The notes: generated by a model not told the origin, from the sequence alone. DNA of 64,000 nucleotides from Sisyra terminalis (GCA_958496175.1 OY292277.1:52463050-52527049), one strand, 5' to 3'; numbered from the stretch's first letter, positions 25,901 to 37,124 are shown. Made by a program: numbers and translations.

Positions 25901-25999
25901 AAAATAGTAAGAAAAATATGTTTTTTACGAACAGGTCAAAAACTTAAGTTTTAGAAGGGTAATGAGATCAATTTATTATTCAAAAGTGTACAAATAGAT
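22917..25999. other. Mostly no gene; one mariner scrap
   Basis: Apart from 23790-23915 I see nothing recognisable. 24181-24370 is relatively GC-rich (GGGTTCGCGTCGCGG, GGGCGCGAG), out of keeping with its neighbours, without an open frame. Confidence 0.5.
23790..23915 (+). repeat. Detached copy of mariner triplication unit edge
   Basis: The stretch from AACTCCTTGAAATATTG through ATTAAACATGTTTCGTATTTTAAAC resembles the junction between the mariner units at about 21893-22010. It is a fourth, partial copy lying 0.9 kb outside the element. Confidence 0.45.
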
Positions 26000-26662
26000 T
26001 TGAGAAATTGCAAAGAAAATTATGTATTTTGGGTCAAATCTTTTGAAATGATTTCGAATTATAAACCATTATTCTTTCCCATTAAAAAGTTAACAAATAA
26101 CTTCCTTTGTGCTTTAGCTATATCAATTTTTGTGTTCACAATATGCAATTTCCGGAAGCTCTACTTTTGTTTCAATTTAAAGAAAATTTTAGCCGATGGA
26201 CAAGGAGGAAGCATATGGAGAAAATTCTTAGTGCTAGAAAGAAAAAGCAAAGGTAGACCAATAAAGTTTGGCGACGCTAAATTGGAGGAATCATTGAATC
26301 GATATTCTTGAAAAACTTAAAACAACATCTTGAAAACCTTCGAAATGAGTCAACAAGTTGTTACAACCATCTGAAGACCATAAATATGGTGCAAAACAGG
26401 GAAACTGGGATCAATGTAAACTCAAACCAAAAAGTATTGGAAGCCACTTTTTCACGTTTAGTTGCTCCAAAGGCAAAAGGAAAAAATGTTTTTAATATAG
26501 GATAGTTAAAGAAACAAAATTGGACCCAATTTGATAATCCTTAAGGGAGGAAATCATGGTGGTTAACCAGGCCATGCATCAACTTCAATAGCTAAACCAA
26601 ATAATCATGGCAAGAAATTATGCTGTACATTTGGAGGGACCAGTTTAAAGTAATCTATTTTC

Positions 26663-26820
26663 ATGTACTACCATGACTTGGGAAAGAATCCAAAAATTCT
26701 ATTGCTTCCTAGATTGTTTCGAAAAATGAGGAAATTTTATCAAAAGAAATTCCTGTGCTGGCTAAAAGACGGAAATGGACAGTTCTTTGAGAAAAAATAT
26801 TTCAGCCTTTTTTCAACCGA
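26663..26820 (+). pseudogene. Possible non-LTR C-terminal fragment
   Basis: The frame contains NPKILLLPRLF, then FLCWLKDGNGQFFEKKYFSL. The spacing NPK..WLK...FFEK...LF resembles the C-terminal zinc-finger-less tail of the non-LTR elements seen at 29850-30780 (consensus-like NPK...RRISWLK..R.WF...LF). The match is weak and rests on a few residues. It could be chance. The surrounding 26.0-26.9 kb has other short open frames with no recognised motif, including a basic KSKGRPIKFGDAKLEE at about 26240. Confidence 0.3.
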
Positions 26821-26869
26821 ACCCCTAAAATCCAAAAAAAAAATAACCAAATCCTATTTGTACACCTAA

Positions 26870-29849
26870 AATTTCTAACTAGTTTTTACCAAAAAATCAA
26901 GGTAAATAATATTCAATCATTTTATTAATACTGATATATTGGAAATTGAAAAACTAAAACCAATAACAAACCTTTATTTACAGCAAACAGTTCCGACTGC
27001 CTTGTCTCCATTTTCCATTCACTTTTCATCACTTTACACTTTAAAATAACAACTTTTCTACTTTTCACTATTACTGTATAAAACACTCCCGGAAACTTAA
27101 AATAATTAATTTACTAAATTGCAAACACTTTATATTACATTCGACTTAACCGTTTTTAATATTATTAAATTCACACGCCCGAAACTTTTTAAGATAAATC
27201 TTTTTGAAATTCCGCGACATATTCCGTGGCATCCTTAAAATTAATTTTAAGGTTCATAGTTGGAAAAACTTTGACAAAAATATAGTAAAATTAATAAAAA
27301 AAAAACTATGTTATTTATACATCATATGACAAATGCATTTCTAAGACTTCCCAAACGATTTTCTTACAGACTAGTCAGAATCAAACCCAAAATTGATAAT
27401 TAAAATAGTTTTTATTTCTTTGGTTAAAATGAAAAACCTGTTATGCAAATTGGAAAGCCACGCAGAAAAAAACACAAGTTAATCTAACAATTAAATTTCA
27501 AACATCAGAATAGTCCAATAATAATTAAAGGTATTAACCAAATTCAAAAAAAAAAATTAAATTCGTGGCACCCAAAAAAATAAAAAAAATAAATTCCATT
27601 CTTATACCTGAAAAGATTAATACTACTCGTGGTTGCAATTGGTTAAACCTGCTTTAAGATAAATCCCTTAAGGCATTTAATTTAATCCCTAAAACATATC
27701 CTAGTACAGGTGGTTCACCTTAAGTAACTTATGTAGAATGCACTTTTAAAAATTATCCAAAATATTTACATTATTAATAACCCTGATCTATGTTTCCAAC
27801 AGGTTGACAAAATGGGACTTATATCATTTATTTTTTTTCCAATTAAAGCAAAACTATGAATAACAAGTATAAGTGTTCAAGTTAAAATCGGTGGGGAACA
27901 ATAAAATTCAAATAAAAAGCACATGGAAAACTTTTTTCATTTCTCAAAAAAATTTAACCTCACATGAAAAACCTATCTGACTTTTACATAAATGAACAAA
28001 AAATGAGATTATTTTTTGGCATAAAACAAATATGCATTATCATTATAAGCTGAGGAATCGAAATTCAGATCTATTTAAGTAAATAACAATGCCCAACACC
28101 TACTCCTATCTATTTAATTGTCTATGATTTTCTGATGCAACCTGCGATTGAATATGAGTCATTGGCATGAGTCTAGAAAAACGAAACTGAATAATTTTGC
28201 CGTAGAGAAAAGAAATCTTTCCAATTATTAACAAAAGTGGTGATCATTAACATTAAATATTTGGACAAAAAAAAATTTTTTTATATAATTAAGAAAATTT
28301 AAGTAAGGTTAAGTTACCATGCAATCCAAAAAATGCATTTTCCATTTTCCTTTGGTCGAGTCTTGAATACAATTTAACATAAAAAAATTACGAATAATGA
28401 AAATTTAGGTTTTAAACATTAAAAAATAAAAAATTTTTGCAAATTGATTTTACTATATCACTTGCCCTTTGACGATATTCGTCAAATAGCAATGTCATTT
28501 CAATGGCATTGTGACGAACACGAAATAACCTTGAGTGCAGCAATGCGATTATCGAAACAAATATGCGTATTCAATTTAAAAACAGGTCCAATACAACTGC
28601 TTCATTCATCATAAATACCTTATAAATTTAAATTAAATAATAATCTCTTAAAAGTGAATGTAATTTTTTTTCATCAAATATTTGAAATTTTTACGTAGAC
28701 TTCCAAATAAAAATTAAATGATGGACCTAAAGGTTTTCCATAACATTTTTTAAGGAAGTAGGATATTTGGAAAACATTCTGGCTTGTTAAAATAATTCAA
28801 ATTAATTGATAAAAGTTAAACTACACTAGAAAAATAAGAACTTGGAAGTCGAACATAAAATAATCCTACTTGATAAAATAATAGAAATTTTTTTTCAGCC
28901 ATTCTTACCTCGAGATATAAAAAATAAGTAAAAACATTTCGATAGTTATAATTTTTGAGATTGTCCACTATTCATTGTTCAGTAGAGGTACTAATTAAAG
29001 ATTGACTTGTTTTATAAATTGTGAAATAAGGAGAAAAAGAAATTATATTTTTTAAGAAACAAGAATTTTTTGGGAATTATGGAAACGATAAATGGGAGCC
29101 TAATACTTGAAAATTGAAAAAAAAGTTTAAGAAATACTTCATATAAAATTCTTACAAAAATTCAGGAACACTTAAGTGAAGTTGGTTTACCAATCGATGA
29201 TTTTTCTCTCTATCTTCTAATCCTTGAGCTATATGCACTTTTTACTGGCCAAGAAAAGTGGAAAATGGTAACAATTTGGATCTAAAAATTCATAAAAACA
29301 ATAAGTTTCAATAAAAATAGAAAAAAAATTATTATCTTTTTTTCTCGGGACTAAGAAAATGAGGGAAAATTAATTGAAGTTGAAATAATAACAGAAAATC
29401 TTTTAGTGATTTCGATTATCAAACATTGAACTATATTAAAATGTAGGCTTGCATTAAAAAATTTAGAGGATTTAAATAATTTGTACTCAATTAAATCTAG
29501 CAATAAATCATTAAACTCTGGTGATAATTTTACACCAAATAAAGGTTCAAAAAAATATTAATTAATAAATATAAAACATTGAAATAAAATTACCTTTCTT
29601 AAAAGAAAAAAAAATTTAGGTATGCTATCTGGTATCTTTTTCCAAAAACTTAAACTGCCATAAATGTCTCAATTGAATGAGGGAAATCCTTGATCCAATT
29701 ATTTGGGTACAGCAATTATTTAGAATTGGGATCTTCCAATAGAAATTGAAAAGCACAAATTGCATTCCTGTGAGTTATTAAGGCTTTTATGACTTTAGAT
29801 TCCAATACAGGATGAAATCCTGAACTTTACAGGAGAGATCATGTGAAAT
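26870..29849. other. No gene recognised
   Basis: AT-rich intergenic DNA. A few isolated splice-like signals exist on the minus strand, such as CTCGAG|GTAAGAATG near 28908 with a plausible acceptor CTTATTTTTCTAG near 28836, and a candidate exon ending GGAAGTCTAC|GTAAAA near 28690. They may extend the microexon array described at 30.8-36 kb but cannot be joined into a model. Confidence 0.45.
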
Positions 29850-30782
29850 ATTGTAAGTCTTGGAGCTATGGGTTTATCTCAATATCTTCAGAATATTGTG
29901 GGTCAATCGATGGCTTAACACAGGGGAAGATCTAAAAGAAAATGGGTATTAAAAAAATTTATTATTCAAAAAAAAGAGGAGGAAAATGAAATACCTGGGT
30001 CACATCATGAAGAATCCAGAAAGATTTTGAATATTTCAATTCATTACGACAGGAAAAATACTAGGCAAGAAAAGCGTCTGGAGAAGAAGAGTATTGTGGT
30101 TAAAAACTTTTCCTCGTAATTAAAATTGGTCCTTCTGATCACCAAAGTAGTATGGGAAGATCTAGAAGAAAATAGGTAATTAATAAAAGGTATTTTTCGA
30201 AAAAAAGAAGAGTAAGATAAAATACCTGGGACACACCATAAAAAATCCGGAAAAATTTTGTTTAAATCAACTCTTTTCGACGGGAAAAATACTAAGCAGG
30301 AAAAGCATCGAGAAAAGAAGACTATTCTGGTTCAAAACTTTACTTCGTAATTGTAGTGTTTCCTATTGTCTTATATGGAATGGAAGGATGGATTCTTATC
30401 CAGAGACTGGATGATAATCTATGGGTGGATATATCTCCGAATCTTGAAGATAGCTTGGAGGAATCACGTGGGAAATTAAGAAGTACTAACGAATTTTAAT
30501 TCCACAAGAGCTCTTATGATACCTATAAAAATGTATAATTTACTGTACTTCGATTACGTTTTATATAAAAAAAATATTATCTACCCCAGCTTATCATTTA
30601 GGACCGGATTGAAAGAAAAAAGGCTCTGGGAAGAAAAAGGTCATCCTGGCTAGCCAATTTTTGTGGGTGGCTCGAAAAAAGCATTAGCAGACTCTTTTGC
30701 ACTGCTATTTCAAAAATCAAATTTGCCATGATGATTGCCAATCTTCAACGTTTTAGAAATGCCAAAAGATGAAGAAGAAGAT
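29850..30782 (+). pseudogene. Scrambled non-LTR retrotransposon 3' fragments
   Basis: Several pieces of the C-terminal region of an endonuclease/reverse transcriptase element lie head to tail. 29850-30120 holds LELWVYLNIFRILWVNR, KKRRKMKYLGHIMKNPERF and RRRVLWLK. 30140-30345 repeats the last ~200 bases of that piece as a tandem duplicate about 232 bases on. 30360-30500 holds LYGMEGWILIQRLDD and WIYLRILKIAWRNHVGN, which should precede the first piece. 30590-30780 holds GRKRSSWLANFCGW and AISKIKFAMMIANLQRF and ends in a GAAGAAGAAG tail, the true 3' end. The order implies more than one insertion or rearrangement. All frames are broken. An RTE or CR1-like assignment is tentative. Confidence 0.7.
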
Positions 30783-32014
30783 CCCAAAAGAAGTATTCGG
30801 ATGTTTTTCAAATGAAAATCTGTTCAGGGCAACAAAATTAGGAAAAGGAGATGATGGTAATCTAAAATTATGAAAACAGAATTAGTTTGGCTAAACTACA
30901 CAAAGAATTTACTTACCTTTTTGCTGAAGTTACTAATTTCTACACATAATAATTTAGGTGAAGAAAATTCTTGAATTCTTGAAGATTTCGTTTAAAGGAT
31001 AAACCATTATAAATGATTAAAAAAATACTGACTAAATGAAAATCTAGAAATTATTAGAATTTTTAATCTTAGATCCCCCAAAACTAAATAAAAATTAAAC
31101 CGAACTAGAACTATAAACGACTTATTAGACTTAGAATTGATAAGCAATTCTATCATTTCTTTGTACATGAGAGAAAATTATATAATATGGCTAGGTAGGC
31201 TGGCTTATAAAGGCTCAAATTAATAGATAAGCATAAAAATAGAAACTCAGTAATAACAGGTAATGAAATAGAGCATGCACCATGGATGATTCCATTTCCT
31301 GAAACAAAAAATGAAAATTATTATTAATTGTACAAATTTTTCACAAAATTTTTTGCAGTAGTATCTACGAAATTTTCAAACACTTGCTCCAGATTCTTTG
31401 AGCTTCATCTTCGAACTTTGCAGAACTTCGGACCTAAGAAAGATAGAAAAATAAATTAGTTTAGCTAAATTGAAAAACAATTTTACTCACCTTTAAAGTG
31501 TGTTTTTCTGGAAGACATAAAGAAAAAAATTGGTAAATTGGGCAATACAATAAAGGTTAGGTGGTAAGGTTTTAGAGATTTAAATAAATCTATCAATAAA
31601 AAATATCTAAAGTTGAATACGATAGTATAGATCATAGTCGATCAATTTGTTGGAAGAGGTTAAAAATATCGAATATTTATACAATTGATTGAAATTTGTT
31701 AAGTTGATCTTACATGTAGTAAAGCCAATCAAGGATAATTTTTTTTGGAGACGAAAAAACATAGAGTAATGATTGATCTCAATCATAAATTATAAATACA
31801 TAAGTTTACTTCTAAAGTTAGAAGCATAGATGATAAAATAAAAACACAAAATTCTGTAAAATATTGTTGATTAAATTTAACATGGAAACATAAATTAATA
31901 CAGCTATGCTTAAAAGTAAAAAATATAAAATAAAGAAGCTGAAAAGAAAACAACATTAAACATAATTAATCAAATCAAACACAAAAGTAAAAAGAAAAAA
32001 ATTAAAATATGCAT
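30783..32014 (-). CDS. Candidate microexon gene, copy 1 (partial model)
   Basis: Unknown small gene inferred from splice sites. A short hydrophobic ORF, MHILIFFFLLLCLI, starts at 32014 and resembles a signal peptide; its own donor is weak. Later exons are 31491-31507, 31369-31433, about 31258-31298, 30917-30939 and 30783-30861. Introns 31434-31490 (GTGAGT...CTTTCTTAG), 31299-31368 (GTAGAT...TTGTTTCAG) and 30862-30916 (GTAAGT...ATTTTAG) have good sites, and the first and last carry AAACTAATT branch motifs. The second and third exons join as KHTLKVRSSAKFEDEAQR, continuing WSKCLKIS. The last two join as KLVTSAKRLPSSPFPNF. The joins between the two groups are unresolved. The 3' end is abutted by retrotransposon DNA at 30782, so the gene is probably truncated. 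A secreted protein is inferred, not shown. Confidence 0.4.
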
Positions 32015-32049
32015 AAAAAACTTTTTAACATCTCCAATTTCCTTATACC

Positions 32050-32345
32050 TCATATCGCCCATTTAAATGATAGAATATTGAAAATATTTCCCAATCCAAT
32101 TCAAGTTTCCCTTGAGCAAATATATCACAAAACTTTGAACAAATCATTACTAATATTTCATTAACACTATTTTCTTAAAAATTTTAGTTAAATTACTTAA
32201 TTAATTCGACCAAAATTGTCAAATTATTATAGCAGAAATAACAAAAAAGTTTGTTTGTTACACCGCGACCGTCAATTTTTTTTGTTTGTTGTCTAGTCGC
32301 TCAGTACCGAAATGCATTGCACTGCCTTATTTTCAATGGGAAATG
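32050..32345 (-). promoter_or_regulatory. Duplicated 5' region of microexon gene copy 1
   Basis: This stretch matches 36125-36435 over about 300 bases. The best-kept core, on the minus strand, is TGACGGTCGCGGTGTAACA followed by AACAAACTT and TTGTTATTTCTGC. In both places it lies just upstream of a short hydrophobic ORF, so it is most likely promoter plus 5' untranslated sequence. The CG-rich core stands out from the AT-rich surroundings. No TATA box is certain. Confidence 0.5.
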
Positions 32346-32361
32346 AGAAAAACAGCTATCT

Positions 32362-32974
32362 GTTTCTCTTGCTCTTTCTGGAAATCAATTTACCGTTTCA
32401 CTCATTGTGAATACTAATGCGGCTTAATATGTCTAATGGTAATTGGATTAACTATTTACATTAAATTGAATTTAAAAAAACTTAAAATATATTTTTCCCA
32501 AATTCATTACCTGTTTGATGTTTTTTTTGCTTAAATCAAATCAAAATTATGGATTTTTTTATCAAAAAAAAATTTTTTTAAGTTTAATTGAAAAATAATT
32601 ATTTTTTTTTATTTCACTTAATAAAAATCGGGTAAAATAACTGCTAAAGGAAAGGAATATTCGAAAAATCAAAGTTTCTCTTGCTCTTTATGGAAATCTA
32701 TTTACCGTTCCACTCATTTTGAATATTATTGGGACTTATTATATCTAATGGTAAATGGATTAACTATTTAAAATAAATTGAGTTAAATTTTTTTTTTTTT
32801 CAATATCATTACTTATTATAAGATTTTTTACTAAAATCAAATCAAAGTTATGATATTTTTTATCAAAAAAAAATATTTTTTTTTTAAGTTTTAAAGAACA
32901 AAATTTAAAAAAAAAATACACTTAATAGTAATAGGTAAAATAAATGATAAAGGAAAGGAATATTTGAAAAATAA
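32362..32974. repeat. Tandem duplication, 312 bp unit
   Basis: Two units begin GTTTCTCTTGCTCTTT at 32362 and 32674 and end AAAGGAAAGGAATATT(C/T)GAAAAAT. They include TACCGTTTCACTCATT versus TACCGTTCCACTCATT. The array lies directly upstream of the duplicated 5' region of copy 1. Copy 2 has only a diverged trace of it at about 36440-36500. Confidence 0.75.
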
Positions 32975-33463
32975 ATTGTACAATGTTAATAAATGGAAGC
33001 AAGCTTGATAAAAATCTCGTTTACGAATAAAATTTACAATTTCTTATTTTTAATTTTAAAAGAATGCTGTTGCAAAAAATCAGTGATAAAAAATATATTC
33101 AAATCTTGAATTTTAGGAAAATTATTTTAAAAAAATGGCATTAAATGCCCATTAGTTCAAGGTGCAACCAACTGATTATAGGTTTTTGATTTAAAAAACG
33201 AAGTTATAAACGTTCAAAATGCAACAATAAGTACAATTCATAAGTCTAATGCGATTTTTTTCGAGATTCTATGTATTAAGGTAAAAAATTTAATGTTAAA
33301 ATCTATGGTAAAAATTTATGAAAGTTATCGGATATTAACTTTGTAAGACAAATATGTCGAATTTAGGTGGGCTATTTTATAGAATTGAGAAAAAACCATT
33401 TTGGTTTTCACGATTGTAAAATTTGTCAGAGAAAATGAAAAGTATGATTTTGAAACTTATTAT

Positions 33464-33728
33464 TTAAAAAAAATAATAAACGCAATAAGTTTTGCTTTTA
33501 ATAGTGTGAACATTGTGAAAAAAGTAGAACGAATTACCAAACGAAGAATTCAATTTCAGTTGTCTGAGGTTCCTCCTTTGGGTGTCTTTTAGGGAAGATG
33601 GAGTAGTAAAATAGGAAAATTTTGATCTGAAATATTAACGAAACCATTAGTCTAGTTAACAAATTGATCCAACTTACCTACCATTTCTTTTTCTGCGTTT
33701 CGATTCATTAAAACATAAAAAGGTAATT
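33464..33728 (-). CDS. Candidate microexon gene module 4 (two exons)
   Basis: Two exons separated by a 51-base intron at 33627-33677: donor GGTAG|GTAAGT, branch GACTAAT, acceptor TAATATTTCAG. The acceptor of the first exon (33678-33728) is ATTCAAAATCTTAG. Read together they give ITFLCFNESKRRKRNGRSKF, then TTPSSLKDTQRRNLRQLKL and NSSFGNSFYFFHNV, and stay open to a TAA at 33464-33466, about 70 codons in all. The intron splits an AGA codon in phase 2, exactly as in the homologous introns of copies 1 and 2. The KRRKR stretch is strongly basic. KLNSSFG aligns with KLNSPIG in copy 2. No upstream start exon was found for this module, so it may be the 3' part of a longer gene. Confidence 0.4.
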
Positions 33729-33929
33729 CTAAGATTTTGAATGAAAAATAAGGACATAAACTTAATACTTTTTAATAATATAAATTTAAAATAAATTTTA
33801 AGTTTAAAAGAAAAGTATTATCATAGTTAATATTGTAAATATTAATTCTTGGATAAAGAATAAAGTTCAAGTCTTAAAAATAATATTATTTCTAGCAATA
33901 AGGTAACTAAATTTACTGGTAGGTAGATT

Positions 33930-34251
33930 TTAAATTTTTTCTAAAAAATCTTCATATAATTGATGAAATAATGATTTATTATATAAGGAAAACATAAATA
34001 TTTGAATTTTAAAGAGGTATATTCCCTGGAAAAAAATGTTTAAATCTTAAATTAGAGAAGATTAGAATTTCCAAATTCTTAGACAAGAATATACCAACTT
34101 GAATAATAAGTTATAATTATCTTACGTATGATCCTTCAACACCATTCATCCCCTTGGAGCAAGGAAAAGATGAAATCTTGAATCTGGAATGAGGAAAAAA
34201 ATTAGCAAAGTTAATTGAAAAAATCATTTATACTAACCAAATTTTTATGAT
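33930..34251 (-). pseudogene. Microexon gene module 3 (probably decayed)
   Basis: Exons are 34238-34251 (14 bases), 34126-34183 and 33930-34025. Introns are 34184-34237 (GTTAGT, branch TTGCTAAT, acceptor CTCATTCCAG) and 34026-34125 (GTAAGA, acceptor TTTTTTTCCAG). The second and third exons join in frame: FKISSFPCSKGMNGVEGSY, then GIYLFKIQIFMFSLYNKS and FHQLYEDFLEKI with a TAA stop at 33930-33932. The first intron is homologous to those in the other modules, but here the split codon becomes TGA instead of AGA, which would terminate translation. Either the first exon is longer or different, or the module is dead. Function unknown. Confidence 0.35.
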
Positions 34252-34703
34252 CTAGAAAAAAAATCAATAAAATCTAGGCATAATACTTAAGAAGTAAATT
34301 TTAAACTAAAAAATAATAAAGCAGTTGAAAATGGCAAAAACTATTATAGAACATCAATTTATAAAGAATTATATGAATTTTCCTTATTTATATTTTCTCA
34401 ACTATATTCTAAATACGAAAATTAATTGAAAATACCGAGCATAAAAAACTGTCGTCTTAAGGAAAGTATATTTCAAATAGCATGACGTATATGTAAATGA
34501 GCTCAAATACCTCAATTAGAAAAATTTACTAAGATAAATATGCATAAAGATTTCCATTCTAATGTATTGAAGTTAAGGAAATGTAGGCTGGCTTTTATAA
34601 TTTAGAACAAACTATAGAAATCACAAATTAGTTTGATGAAATAAAATATTTCCAGGAATATAAAACGTGAATTATAAATTGTTAAATAATAGGTAAATAT
34701 ATA

Positions 34704-35332
34704 TCAATTTAAAATCAAAAATTCAAATAAGACAGAATGCCTAAGACTAAACAAGTGACCAATTGGAGAATTCAATTTTCTTCTTTTCGTATTAGCAGAA
34801 GGAATATCTTTGAACTCAGAAGACTACGAAGGTGATGTTGATAGTCTGAAATTTGAAAAAAATAATTAGCAAAGTTGATTGACATTATAAAAGTTACTTA
34901 CCTTTTAACAGCTTGACAAAATACACCAATCATAAGCTTAAGAAATAAAAAAATAAAAAATTTAAAAAATTTAAATAGAAGACAATATTATAAACGGCTC
35001 TTTATAAGTATAAATCTTAAATAATAGTTGAAAGATTTGCAAAGTTAAATAAAATTAATTCTTATTGCTTTATTTTCCAAAAAAACAACTAAAGCAAAAA
35101 GATAAATAAATATAGGAAACATTCGGAATAATATGGGGAAATAGGTATATAGTGGTAAAGTTTTCATTCATTTAAAACTTTAATAAAAAAATTGATGGTA
35201 ATACTGTAAAAATAGTGGTAAAATGGTATGATAGATAGGGTAGGCAGGCTGGCTTAGAGATAAATCGAACTAAATTAGTCGGAAAGAAAAATAATGATAT
35301 ATTATTAAATTGTATAATGATATATTTTTAAA

Positions 35333-35376
<44 letters not shown>

Positions 35377-36109
35377 TATCAATTATATAAATGAACTAAG
35401 TTGTTCGAAAAATTAAAACGCGATTGATAGCAATCGCCAAAGATAATAAAATTTGCTGAAATATAAATGAAAAACAATTAACAAGCATAGATAAAAATTT
35501 ATAAAAAAACATAAATTAAAAGACAAAAATATTTTTTTAATTCTTTTATTTTTACAAGATTCGTTGAGATTCAGTATCAAAACCTCATGAAGATTAAAAT
35601 CTTACGATTTTAAAAATTGCGTAACAAATTAGTTTAGTTATCTACCAAAATAACTTTCCTCGTCATCATTTCTGTTTTTCAGGAAAGTATGTATAGAAAT
35701 TGGAAGAAATTTTCTATTTTTTATGATTGCAGTTATAAAAATTGCACTATTAATGTGCAATGTTCGATAACGTACCATATATTTGCTAAAAAGGTGAAAA
35801 TATTATTGTAATACTTTTAAAATTCATTGAAATTGGCTAATTTTATGAAAAGAAAATCGAAAAGATTAATGTTAAGCAAATATCAAAATATACTAAACTT
35901 AGTTCTGAGCATAAATGCTCTACTAAGAATATAAAAACCTGTTAAAAAATATTGAGAATAATTAATAAAACAATGCCTGTAAGAAAAATTATTATCAAAG
36001 CTGTAAAAGGAAAAAATAATTAAGTTTTCGGCAAATGAGCCATACACATGGAAAAACAACTCAAATAGCAAGAAAAAAAATTAAAGAAATAATATTTAAC
36101 TTTTACCAT
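34704..36109 (-). CDS. Candidate microexon gene, copy 2 (partial model)
   Basis: Paralogue of copy 1. A hydrophobic ORF begins at 36109 (MVKVKYYFFNFFSCYLSCF), a possible signal peptide, in a region aligned with the copy 1 start but with a different ATG. Downstream are 35646-35671 (donor TTTTG|GTAGAT), about 35534-35600, 35420-35455 (acceptor TTTATATTTCAG), 34902-34936 and 34704-34845. The intron 34846-34901 is excellent: GTAAGT, branch TTGCTAAT, acceptor CAAATTTCAG. The last exons join as LMIGVFCQAVKRLSTSPS, then TAG at 34824-34826. Beyond it the frame continues FKDIPSANTKRRKLNSPIGH, matching module 4, so the stop is probably a later mutation or a shortened C terminus. The mid exon encodes NFIIFGDCYQS against NGIIHGACSIS in copy 1 in one frame. 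Confidence 0.35.
35337..35372. repeat. (AT)n microsatellite
   Basis: About 18 AT units inside the presumed intron of microexon gene copy 2. Confidence 0.9.
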
Positions 36110-36124
36110 TGTACGAAACTTTCG

Positions 36125-36435
36125 ATATCTTCAATTGCCATTGGCTTTAATATGGTTCATTTAGATGATTGATTATTGCATATATTCCTCAATCAAATTA
36201 AAAATTCACTTCACCAAATATATCACAAAACTTTAAATAAAACATTAAGGATATTTAATCAACACCATTTTTTTAATTGAATTAGTAAAATGTTTTAATC
36301 GAAAAAAAATGCCTAATTATTATTGCAGAAATAACAAAGAAGTTTGTTTGTTACACCGCGATCGTCAATTTTTTTTGTTTGTTGCCTAGCTGCTCATGAA
36401 CGAAATGCATTACATGCCTAATTTTCAATTGGAAA
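36125..36435 (-). promoter_or_regulatory. Duplicated 5' region of microexon gene copy 2
   Basis: Homologous to 32050-32345. The minus-strand core reads TGACGATCGCGGTGTAACA and AACAAACTT; it differs from copy 1 by one base in the first 19. The conserved part extends about 300 bases toward the hydrophobic start ORF. Confidence 0.5.
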
Positions 36436-36900
36436 TGCGATAAACAATTCTTTTCTTTTCTTACGCATAATGTTTCCAATTTACCGTCTCTCTTACTTTG
36501 AAATTGTTAACATCATTTGATTTAACGATTAATTTTGAAAAAAAAACTTTTTTTTTATTTAAAATGTAAATACTTTGTATTAATTAAATTTAATTTCCCG
36601 AAATACTGAAACCTTTTCTTGAATTTTATTTTCATTTTTCATTAAGGAAACTTAAATAAATTTAAGGGGAAAATTTTAATACAATACATTTTTAAAAGAA
36701 TGCAGCCTAAAAACTTGAATCACTAATACTTTTAACTTTTTAATTTAAAACTTAAATTAAAAAAATTAAAAAAAGTGATACAATTATACGCATTATTTAC
36801 CAAAGGGTCTAACCGATAAATCATTTGAAAACTGCACTCACGTCTAATCAAGGATTCTTACCCTATTTTTAATGTTTTTTTTCTAAGATAGCCATACTTT
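36436..36900. other. No gene recognised
   Basis: AT-rich DNA upstream of microexon gene copy 2. No exon or repeat boundary is clear. Confidence 0.5.
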
Positions 36901-37124
36901 TATTTTCAAAACCCTATCCTCTATAGTAAGAGGACATAAGGGATGGCTTTCCTCAACATTAAATATTTTTTTCACAATACCTTTTAAAGATATTTTCATG
37001 AAATTGAAACTATACATAACTATCAATAAACTTCTTATAATATCTATATTTTTCGGATTTATTGTGGGATATAAGAAATTGTAAAACAAAAATTTATTTT
37101 TTGGGGAAGGATTTTTAAACCAAT
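36901..37124. repeat. Direct repeat, left copy (~224 bp)
   Basis: Begins TATTTTCAAAACCCTATCC and ends TTTATTTTTTGGGGAAGGAT. It matches 37793-38014 with about 75% identity. It is non-coding. Confidence 0.7.

Noticed and set aside
26000..26505. Overlapping ORFs with a basic KSKGRPIKFGD segment
   Set aside because: A helix-turn-helix transposase resemblance was considered, but the similarity is too short to claim.
34741..34860. Plus-strand reading of the copy 2 last exon (acidic SEDYEGDVDSLKF after a TTTTCGTATTAG acceptor)
   Set aside because: The plus-strand acceptor is attractive, but the minus-strand intron, branch motif and homologous exons in three other modules explain the region better.
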